Positions 1 to 4,964 of a stretch of DNA of 10,512 nucleotides are shown piece by piece (within the stretch, counting starts at the first letter, position 1; the number at the start of each line of letters is the position of its first letter). A program made the position numbers and the translations under genes. Origin of the DNA: ZC4RG36 sp964652205 (GTDB lineage: Bacteria; Chloroflexota; Anaerolineae; Aggregatilineales; Phototrophicaceae); the NCBI GenBank assembly GCA_964652205.1, contig CAZZAO010000156.1, positions 1-10,512 on the forward strand. Reading direction: 5' to 3'. The notes below the pieces were generated by a model. The model worked only from the letters and a program-made list of their open reading frames with translations. It searched no databases and had not been told where the DNA came from.

Positions 1-49
1 CTAGGTTGTGACGACCTTGAGGATAGCTTCTCCTTATCTTGGTGCCTAT

Positions 50-71
50 GGGGCGTAAAAAGTCGCGCCCC
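50..71. repeat. Short GC-rich inverted repeat
   Basis: GGGGCG (50-55) and CGCCCC (66-71) form a 6-base-pair stem around a 10-base A-rich loop. It lies in the non-coding 173 bases left of the LCP gene. I see no gene in that stretch; the open frame there is antisense to LCP coding sequence and has no family likeness. The hairpin could be a dispersed intergenic repeat or the end of a transcript from either side. Confidence 0.4.
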
Positions 72-137
72 TACGGAAGAACGCGCAGTTTTGCGGGCTG
101 GACACATTCATCCTCGACGAATCCCTGTTATGCGAGT

Positions 138-174
138 GGCTGCCACCCTCTGCATAGATGAGGATGGGGCAGCC
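138..174 (-). terminator. Hairpin at the 3' end of the LCP gene
   Basis: GGCTGCC (138-144) pairs with GGCAGCC (168-174), and inside it CCTC (147-150) pairs with GAGG (160-163), leaving a 9-base loop. The outer arm reaches the TAG stop of the minus-strand LCP gene. No T-tract follows on the minus strand, so this is a terminator or 3'-end stabiliser only by position and shape. Confidence 0.45.
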
Positions 175-1511
175 TACTCCGAATAGCTCGCGCCGAAGGT
201 GCTGACCATCAGCGGGCCGAGCGCCGCCTGATTCGGGATCAGCACCGCCGCGCCTTCGGGAGTCGTCCAGCCCATCGTGTACTGCTCGCTGACCGTCGCG
301 CTGTGGATGTTGTCCTTCGGAATTTCCTTCGCGTACCACGCCAGTTGAATAATCTGATCGAGCGTCAGGCCGGTGTAGACGTTGTCGCTGAAGCTCGACC
401 ACAGGCTTGGAGCCTGCACGACCAGATTCGGCAGCATATTGGCGTTCAGAATCCGGTCGCGGACGGCGTACAACACCTGCTGCTGCCGCTGCGCGCGCTG
501 GAAGTCGCTCGACTGGTGTCGGGTGCGCGCGTACTGGAGCGCAACCGCGCCATTCAGGTGATGCTGACCTGCCGAAATATAGAACGGGTCGTAGCCGTAC
601 CACATGTTCGGGTACTGCGGGTCGCTAATGTTGTAGGGGACATCGACATCAATGCCGCCGATGACGTCAATCAGCTTGATGACGGCGTTGAAATCGACCG
701 CAACATAGTCCTGCACGCGGATGCCAAAGTTGTACTGTACCGTCTGCATGGCGAGCTTGGGGCCGTAGCCGGGCTGCTGAAGTTCACCGAGCACCATCGG
801 CGTGTTGATGCGCTGACGCTGGCCGTAACCCGGCACTTCGACGAATAGATCGCGCGGGATGCTGAGGATGCCGATCTGCCGCGTTTTGGGATCGAGGCTG
901 ACGAGCATCATCGTGTCGCTGCGGAAGGCGAGTCCCCGTTCGCCGGGGCGGCGGTCGAGGCCCATCAGCAGGACGGTGAAGCGCGATTGGCCGTCCCACG
1001 GCTGAAGGACGATGCTGCGTCCATCGTCGAGCGTCACCTGTTGACCGCTGCCGAGGTTGGCAAGCTGGGCGCTGACGTCGACGCGCCCATCGACCGGTGT
1101 AGGCAGAGCGGCAGCCGCCGTCGAGATCGGTTTGTTCTCGCCGTCCTGCGAGGCGCGCAGCAGCAGCGTCACGCTCATGCTGATGACGATGACGACGCTC
1201 AACAGGGCCAGCGAAATGACGACCCAGGCCCACTCGCTGCCATAGGCGCGCCCTTTGACCCGGCGCTTGCGAACGCGGCTGCGGGCGGCTGAATCACGCA
1301 TCGGCGGCGGTGGGGGCGGCGGCGGCATGAAGCTGCGGTTATAATTTGTGGCGGTCGTCGGCGGCGCTATCGGGGTCGGCGCGTGTGGCTCAGGGCTGAT
1401 TCGGGCAGTAACGTCAATGGGCGAAGGCTTACCAGAACCCGGTTCTGGAACCACCCGCCGACTGGGCAAAGTCTCATGATCGCTTGAAGCGAAATTGTCA
1501 GGTGTTGTCAC
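174..1511 (-). CDS. LytR-CpsA-Psr (LCP) family cell-wall polymer transferase
   Basis: LCP proteins are membrane-anchored enzymes that transfer undecaprenyl-linked glycopolymers (teichoic acids, capsule, arabinogalactan in known cases) to the cell wall, acting outside the membrane. The 445-residue product has a long cytoplasmic head (1-92) with a run of eight prolines at 63-70 and a basic stretch at 79-88. One membrane helix follows at about 93-118, then the LCP domain at about 179-355. Visible family motifs are LLMGLDRRPG (181-190), RSDTM (197-201), SIPRD (218-221 region, with R220 and D221) and the Arg-rich block QYARTR...DFQRAQRQQQ (326-345). There is no clear LytR C-terminal domain. The start is GTG at 1511, with no convincing Shine-Dalgarno sequence; a promoter sits about 35 bases upstream. 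The polymer it attaches cannot be read from this locus, because no glycosyltransferase is nearby. Confidence 0.9.
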   Translation of the reverse strand: MTTPDNFASSDHETLPSRRVVPEPGSGKPSPIDVTARISPEPHAPTPIAPPTTATNYNRSFMPPPPPPPPMRDSAARSRVRKRRVKGRAYGSEWAWVVISLALLSVVIVISMSVTLLLRASQDGENKPISTAAAALPTPVDGRVDVSAQLANLGSGQQVTLDDGRSIVLQPWDGQSRFTVLLMGLDRRPGERGLAFRSDTMMLVSLDPKTRQIGILSIPRDLFVEVPGYGQRQRINTPMVLGELQQPGYGPKLAMQTVQYNFGIRVQDYVAVDFNAVIKLIDVIGGIDVDVPYNISDPQYPNMWYGYDPFYISAGQHHLNGAVALQYARTRHQSSDFQRAQRQQQVLYAVRDRILNANMLPNLVVQAPSLWSSFSDNVYTGLTLDQIIQLAWYAKEIPKDNIHSATVSEQYTMGWTTPEGAAVLIPNQAALGPLMVSTFGASYSE

Positions 1512-1543
1512 ATTGATGGTGCCAGTAGCTCGCGTTTCGGTAT

Positions 1544-1572
1544 GTTATACAGGAAACTGGACACTCCCACAA
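1544..1572 (-). promoter_or_regulatory. Predicted sigma-70-type promoter for the LCP gene
   Basis: Read on the minus strand, TTGTGG (1572-1567) is followed after 17 bases by TATAAC (1549-1544). Transcription would begin near 1537, giving a leader of about 26 bases before the GTG at 1511. Its -35 half overlaps the -35 half of the opposing promoter for the lipM-like gene. Confidence 0.45.
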
Positions 1573-1586
1573 CTCAACAGTATAGG
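1558..1586 (+). promoter_or_regulatory. Predicted promoter for the lipM-like operon
   Basis: TGGACA (1558-1563), a 17-base spacer and TATAGG (1581-1586) resemble a sigma-70 promoter (5/6 and 4/6 matches). Transcription would start near 1593, only a few bases before the ATG at 1596, so this mRNA would be nearly leaderless. If so, the AGGCAGG at 1584-1590 would not be transcribed. A start further upstream remains possible. Confidence 0.35.
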
Positions 1587-1595
1587 CAGGTCGAT

Positions 1596-2405
1596 ATGGG
1601 CGGTCAATGGCGTCTGATCTACGACTTGCCGACGCCCGGCGTCCGTAACATGGCGGTCGATGAGGCCATTTTAGCGGCGGTTTCGGCGGGGAAAATGCCG
1701 CCGACTTTGCGCCTCTATCGCTGGTCGCCCGTCTGCCTGTCGCTGGGCTACGGCCAGCGCGTGGCCGACGTCGATTTCGAGCGACTGGCCGCGCTGGGCT
1801 GGGAAGTTGTCCGCCGTCCAACGGGGGGGCGCGCCATTCTGCACGCCGACGAGCTGACTTACAGCGTCGCCCTGCCCGCCGATCATCCGCTGGCCGCTGG
1901 CAGCGTGGTCGAGAGCTATCGCCGCATCAGCGCCGCGCTGATGGCGGCGCTGTCGAGCCTCGGCGCGGCGGTGGCGGCAGAGCGGCGCGAGCAGCCCGCA
2001 GGCGCAGTTGGCCCGGTCTGCTTCGAGACGCCGTCGCATTACGAGATCACTGTCGAGGGGCGCAAGCTGGTCGGCAGCGCGCAGGTGCGGCGGCGCGGCG
2101 GCATCCTTCAGCATGGATCGCTGCCGCTGACTGGCGACGTCGCCCGAATCTGCGATGGACTGGCCTATGCTGACGATAGCCGCCGCGATGAGGCGCGACA
2201 GCATGTGCGCCAGCGAGCCATCACGCTGACGGACGCGCTCGGCGGCGTCGAGCTGTCGTGGCGCTCTGCCGCCGATGCCCTGGTTGACGGCTTCCGCGCG
2301 GCGCTCGACCTCGATTTTGGCGCGGTGGCTGCGCTGTCTGTCGATGAAGCGGTCGAGGCTGCGCGGCTGGCGGAAGCCGCCGATACAGCCCTCAAGCGCC
2401 GCTGA
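1596..2405 (+). CDS. LipM-type octanoyltransferase (lipoate-protein ligase A family)
   Basis: This family moves octanoyl (or lipoyl) groups onto the lipoyl domains of GcvH and the 2-oxoacid dehydrogenase complexes in the cytoplasm. The 269-residue protein has RRPTGGRAILH (73-83), the acyl-binding loop, and KLVGSAQVRRRGGILQHGS (157-175) with the conserved lysine K157. It also has C142 in VCFETPSHYE, at the place where LipM octanoyltransferases carry their acyl-thioester cysteine (Cys150 in Bacillus subtilis LipM). That cysteine and the length (LipM about 278) favour octanoyltransfer from ACP over ATP-dependent ligation. I chose the ATG at 1596 because it begins like family members (WRLIYD...NMAVDEA) and has AGGCAGG 5 bases upstream. 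An in-frame ATG at 1542 adds 18 unsupported residues. The next gene starts one base after the stop. Confidence 0.85.
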   Translation: MGGQWRLIYDLPTPGVRNMAVDEAILAAVSAGKMPPTLRLYRWSPVCLSLGYGQRVADVDFERLAALGWEVVRRPTGGRAILHADELTYSVALPADHPLAAGSVVESYRRISAALMAALSSLGAAVAAERREQPAGAVGPVCFETPSHYEITVEGRKLVGSAQVRRRGGILQHGSLPLTGDVARICDGLAYADDSRRDEARQHVRQRAITLTDALGGVELSWRSAADALVDGFRAALDLDFGAVAALSVDEAVEAARLAEAADTALKRR

Positions 2406-2406
2406 G

Positions 2407-3111
2407 ATGGGCGCGATTGACGACCTGCTGAACGAAATCTTCGACGGCAGCAAGCGAACATTTTACGCCGACTTTGAAGGCTGGGTGCGCGGGTCGCGGC
2501 GTTACAGGGCATTCGCCAGCGACTATCGCAGTAAAATCCGCGCCAAGCTGAAGAACGTCCGCGACGACGAGGGCGTCAATGACCTGCGCGCCGAGCTGGA
2601 AGCGGCGGCGCTGCTGCTGCGCGAGGAACGTTTCGCTATCGAATACGAGAAGTACGCCGCGCTCAAACAGCGCGGGCCGGACTTGACCGTGACCTTCAGG
2701 ACGCATACGCTCTTTAACGTCGAAGTCCGGCGCGTGCGCGGCGTCGAACTGGCCGATGATAGCGACGCGCGCAGCGGCAAGCTGATGGCGGTGCTGTGCG
2801 ACAAGGTCGGGCAGATGCCAACCGGGATCGTCAGCCTGCTCTGGCTGATCGCCGAGCGTGAGCTATCCGAAACCGACCTGACCGGCGCGACAGCGACTCT
2901 GCGCCAGCTTGCGGAGAGCAAAACCGAGGACTTTTTCACCCGGCGCGGGTTTGCTTCTGCCGCCGATTTCCTCAGACAGTACAGCCGCCTGAGCGGGATC
3001 GTGCTGCCTCAGCCGGGGGCAAACGTTGTCTGGCTCAACTCACTGGCTCGCCATAAAGCGCCGCCAGACATTGTGACCGCGCTCCAGCGCCTCACGCTGC
3101 CACAGGCATGA
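2407..3111 (+). CDS. Uncharacterised protein with a PD-(D/E)XK-nuclease-like pattern
   Basis: I do not recognise a named family. The 234-residue soluble protein begins with a charged helical region (about 35-85). An acidic stretch, IEYEKY (78-83), precedes RGPDLTV (89-95), then a predicted strand, FNVEVRRVRG (103-112), and a helix ending in CDKVGQMP (131-138). The order E79/E81, PD (91-92), E106-x-R108, then a helix with K133 and Q136 is the layout of PD-(D/E)XK nuclease-fold proteins, with arginine where the catalytic lysine usually sits. Fold assignment is an inference; activity is uncertain. The ATG at 2407 is one base after the lipM stop and has no Shine-Dalgarno sequence, so translation probably depends on coupling. 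An in-frame ATG at 2275 would overlap lipM by 131 bases and its extra residues look like out-of-frame noise. Confidence 0.75.
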   Translation: MGAIDDLLNEIFDGSKRTFYADFEGWVRGSRRYRAFASDYRSKIRAKLKNVRDDEGVNDLRAELEAAALLLREERFAIEYEKYAALKQRGPDLTVTFRTHTLFNVEVRRVRGVELADDSDARSGKLMAVLCDKVGQMPTGIVSLLWLIAERELSETDLTGATATLRQLAESKTEDFFTRRGFASAADFLRQYSRLSGIVLPQPGANVVWLNSLARHKAPPDIVTALQRLTLPQA

Positions 3112-3114
3112 GCC

Positions 3115-3162
3115 GACGACGTTTTCCCTCTCTAAGCAGAGAGGGTAGGGAGTGCCGTCGTC
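3115..3162. terminator. Nested hairpin between convergent genes
   Basis: An outer stem GACGACG (3115-3121) / CGTCGTC (3156-3162) encloses a perfect 8-base-pair hairpin, CCCTCTCT (3126-3133) / AGAGAGGG (3138-3145) with loop AAGC. It starts 3 bases after the plus-strand stop, and its right arm overlaps the stop codon of the minus-strand stress gene. A TTTT lies just before the inner stem; on the minus strand this is an A-run preceding no T-tract, so release would not follow the classic intrinsic pattern on the plus strand. By symmetry and position it could serve both genes. Confidence 0.55.
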
Positions 3163-3676
3163 AGATGGCCGGTGTCAGCCCGGTATCGGGGACAATGGGC
3201 GCGTCCGGCACGATGACCGGCTCCTCCTCTTCGACGCGAATCTGCTCGCGGTTCGGCACGACGATCAGCAGGCAGGGCGTCTTGTTGAGCAGCGTTTGCG
3301 CCGTCCCGCCAAACAGCAGTTCGCGCAGGCCGCTGTGGCCGTGCGACGAAATGACAATCGCCTCGACGCCGAGCGTCGTCGCCCGCTCGATGATCGCTTC
3401 TGCCGGGTCGCCGGAAACAATTTCGATGGCGGTTTGCAGCCCCTGAAGCTGCATACTGGTCGCCAGATGGCTCAGGTAGGCTTCTTCCTGCGAGGTCGAA
3501 CTGGTCGTGTCTTCAATCACGTCGGTAGTTGGCGAGATGCTGAACTGCGCCCCTGATAACTGAACGGCGGTCATCAGCGTAATTTTGCCATCGGCGGCCA
3601 GCACACGGCGCGCCGCGTCGAGCGCCCGCTCGGATACCGTCGAGCCGTCGAGCGGGACGAGGACGTGTTTCAGCAT
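3161..3676 (-). CDS. Universal stress protein (UspA family)
   Basis: This is a single-domain cytoplasmic Usp, probably a nucleotide-binding dimer used in stress survival. The 171 residues open with the family start MLKHVLVPLDGS (D10 would contact the nucleotide base). SSHGHSGLRELLFGGTAQ (110-127) corresponds to the ATP-binding G-2x-G-9x-G(S/T) loop, with serine in place of the first glycine and GGT at the end; many Usps vary at the first position. Residues 141-171 form an acidic, proline-rich tail with IVPD twice (155-158, 161-164), beyond the usual domain end. The start at 3676 has AGGAGA 7 bases upstream and matches family N-termini. A longer frame to 3796 would run through the promoter region. 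The gene is divergent from the recombinase-like gene and convergent with the preceding pair. Confidence 0.92.
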   Translation of the reverse strand: MLKHVLVPLDGSTVSERALDAARRVLAADGKITLMTAVQLSGAQFSISPTTDVIEDTTSSTSQEEAYLSHLATSMQLQGLQTAIEIVSGDPAEAIIERATTLGVEAIVISSHGHSGLRELLFGGTAQTLLNKTPCLLIVVPNREQIRVEEEEPVIVPDAPIVPDTGLTPAI

Positions 3677-3710
3677 CGGGAACTCTCCTGACGGGTAGGA
3701 TACTAAGCGG

Positions 3711-3716
3711 ATTATA
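3711..3716 (-). promoter_or_regulatory. Predicted -10 element of the universal stress gene
   Basis: The minus strand reads a perfect TATAAT here. No good -35 hexamer is found 16-19 bases upstream, so an activator or an alternative sigma factor may help. Transcription would start near 3704, giving a leader of about 28 bases that contains the AGGAGA ribosome binding site. A second -10-like octamer, TATCCTAC, lies at 3702-3695 on the same strand. Confidence 0.45.
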
Positions 3717-3758
3717 GAACGAATCGCGTTACCGGTGCGTGAGTGTTCTTCGCTCGGC

Positions 3759-3787
3759 TTGACAGGGGCGCAGCTTCGCCCTATCCT
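3759..3787 (+). promoter_or_regulatory. Strong sigma-70-type promoter of the recombinase-like gene
   Basis: A perfect TTGACA (3759-3764), a 17-base spacer and TATCCT (3782-3787, 4/6) make this the best promoter match in the window. Transcription would start near 3794, giving a 26-base leader that carries GTGAGGAAG before the ATG at 3820. Confidence 0.65.
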
Positions 3788-3819
3788 ACGGGGCATCCCA
3801 TGACAGTGAGGAAGTCGCC

Positions 3820-4809
3820 ATGACGGATGCCCGCCAACTGCCGCTGTTCGCCTGGGAGCCAGCGTCGCCGGATGACATCAACCGGCAGACGGCGCTCGGC
3901 GACAGTTTCACGCTGTTTCAGAAGTATCTGCTTGGCGAGGGTAAATCCGAATATACGGTCAAGGCGTTTAGCGCCGACCTGAATCTGCTCTCGGACTTCG
4001 TCGGTGAGCATAAGCCGCTCGGCAAGATCACCACGACGGTGCTGAACGATTTCATGGAATGGCTCGAACACGGGCGCGGCGTGCCGTGCAGTCGCAAATC
4101 CTACGCCCGCCGTGTGACGACGCTCAAAGTCTTTTTTCGCTGGGTCGTTTCGACTGGCGCGCTCAGGCATGACCCGGCTCAACCGGTGCTTCAGCGCTCT
4201 GGCCCCGCGCCGCTCTCGGTCATTCTCTCGCCGTCGGAAGTCGATGCCGCCAGCGCCTACAGCGACTCGCTGCGCCACACCGACAAGCCTGACGCGCGTC
4301 CCGCGCTGCTCTTTAGCCTGCTGGTCGCCACCGGCATGAAAAAGAACGAAGTCGCCCGGCTGGCGCTCGAACACATCGACCGCCGAAATCCAGCCAGCCC
4401 AATTCTGCTCGTCAAGCATAAGAGCGCCATGAATGTCTACAAGGAACGGCGGCTGATTGTGCCGTCGAAGTGGCTGACGTTGCTCGACGAATACGCGGCG
4501 CAGTATCACACCCAGGACGTCATTTTCGACTGCACGCCGCGCAACCTGGAGTACGTCCTCGAAGATGTCGGGCAGGGCGGCGGGCTGCCGATGAAAATCT
4601 CGTTCGAGATTATGCGCTGGACGAGCGCCGTCCGTGATTTTCGCGCTGGTGTTGAAGGTGACGCGATCCGCGACCGCCTCGGCCTGAGCGAGGCAAGCTG
4701 GCAGGAAACCTACAGCAAGATCAAAAAGCTGGCCGCGCAGCAAGTCGCCGCTGAGTCGGGCGCGCTCGAATCGGAACCTGACGACGCTGAGTCTGACCCG
4801 CTGCCGTAA
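3820..4809 (+). CDS. Tyrosine-recombinase-like protein with an altered active site
   Basis: The 329-residue protein has the two-domain layout of phage-integrase/XerC-D proteins: an N-terminal SAM-like DNA-binding domain (about 28-115, with GKSEYTVKAFSADLNLLSDF at 41-60) and a C-terminal domain (about 135-305). The tyrosine Y298 sits eight residues after LGL (287-289), the spacing of LGH...Y in Xer proteins, and R266 matches the second catalytic arginine. However, ATGMKKNEV (170-178) has K174 where the first arginine belongs, the HxxR histidine aligns with E263, and the LGH histidine is L289. A beta-hairpin lysine (K199 or K201) may be kept. Residues 6-10 read QLPLF, a beta-clamp-binding-type pentapeptide, and the C-terminus is acidic. 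GTGAGGAAG supports the start. No att sites, excisionase or cargo are visible, so it may bind DNA without full recombinase activity. Confidence 0.85.
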   Translation: MTDARQLPLFAWEPASPDDINRQTALGDSFTLFQKYLLGEGKSEYTVKAFSADLNLLSDFVGEHKPLGKITTTVLNDFMEWLEHGRGVPCSRKSYARRVTTLKVFFRWVVSTGALRHDPAQPVLQRSGPAPLSVILSPSEVDAASAYSDSLRHTDKPDARPALLFSLLVATGMKKNEVARLALEHIDRRNPASPILLVKHKSAMNVYKERRLIVPSKWLTLLDEYAAQYHTQDVIFDCTPRNLEYVLEDVGQGGGLPMKISFEIMRWTSAVRDFRAGVEGDAIRDRLGLSEASWQETYSKIKKLAAQQVAAESGALESEPDDAESDPLP

Positions 4810-4810
4810 G

Positions 4811-4828
4811 GGCGCGATTGTTCGCGCC
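4811..4828 (+). terminator. Perfect hairpin directly after the recombinase-like gene
   Basis: GGCGCGA (4811-4817) and TCGCGCC (4822-4828) form a perfect 7-base-pair stem with loop TTGT, one base after the TAA stop. No U-tract follows, so it may stabilise the 3' end or work with the downstream hairpins rather than terminate alone. Confidence 0.5.
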
Positions 4829-4830
4829 TG

Positions 4831-4921
4831 CCGACCTCACCCCCCGGCCCCTGCGCGGCCTTTCGCCGGGGCATGATAGATCATGCCCGCCGTCAAAATA
4901 CCGACCTCACCCCCCGGCCCC
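4831..4921. repeat. Two copies of a 21-base direct repeat
   Basis: An identical 21-base C-rich unit, beginning CCGACCTCAC and ending CGGCCCC, occurs at 4831-4851 and again at 4901-4921, exactly 70 bases apart. The first copy runs into CCCCGGC (4842-4848), which can pair with GCCGGGG (4865-4871); the second runs into CCCCCTC (4918-4924), the arm of another hairpin. The unit looks like the edge of a dispersed intergenic repeat of REP or small MITE type, present as two adjacent insertions or one duplicated one. Confidence 0.6.
4869..4888. repeat. Near-perfect palindrome between the direct repeats
   Basis: GGGCATGAT (4869-4877) and ATCATGCCC (4880-4888) are exact reverse complements separated by AG. 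As RNA it would be an 8-base-pair stem with a 4-base loop; as DNA it resembles a dimeric operator. It lies between two converging genes, so a 3'-end role is likelier than a promoter role. Confidence 0.5.
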
Positions 4922-4943
4922 CTCTCCGCAAGCAGCGAGGGGG
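4918..4943 (-). terminator. Hairpin downstream of the permease gene
   Basis: CCCCCTC (4918-4924) pairs with GAGGGGG (4937-4943) around a 12-base loop. It lies about 20 bases past the permease stop on the minus strand. It shares the CCCTCTC/GAGAGGG style of the hairpins at 3126-3145 and 7668-7700. No T-tract is present. Confidence 0.4.
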
Positions 4944-4964
4944 AGAAAGATGACGCGGGTTTGC

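Noticed and set aside
46..603. Plus-strand or left-edge minus-strand small gene in the first 600 bases
   Set aside because: The reading frames there overlap the LCP 3' end and have arginine/proline-rich noise composition; the 173 non-coding bases hold only hairpins.
1302..1325. GGC/GGT-rich tract as a regulatory G-rich element
   Set aside because: It is the coding complement of the eight-proline run in the LCP head and needs no other explanation.
3781..4743. Minus-strand open frame of 320 codons opposite the recombinase-like gene
   Set aside because: It mirrors the codons of the opposite gene, shows no family motifs, and would run through the recombinase promoter region.
4831..4921. CRISPR array from the two 21-base direct repeats
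   Set aside because: There are only two copies, the spacing is filled with hairpins, and no cas genes are present.
3820..4943. Integrated element with the recombinase-like gene and the repeats as att sites
   Set aside because: Both 21-base repeats lie on the same side of the gene, no tRNA is adjacent, and there is no cargo or excisionase. The neighbours look like chromosomal housekeeping genes.
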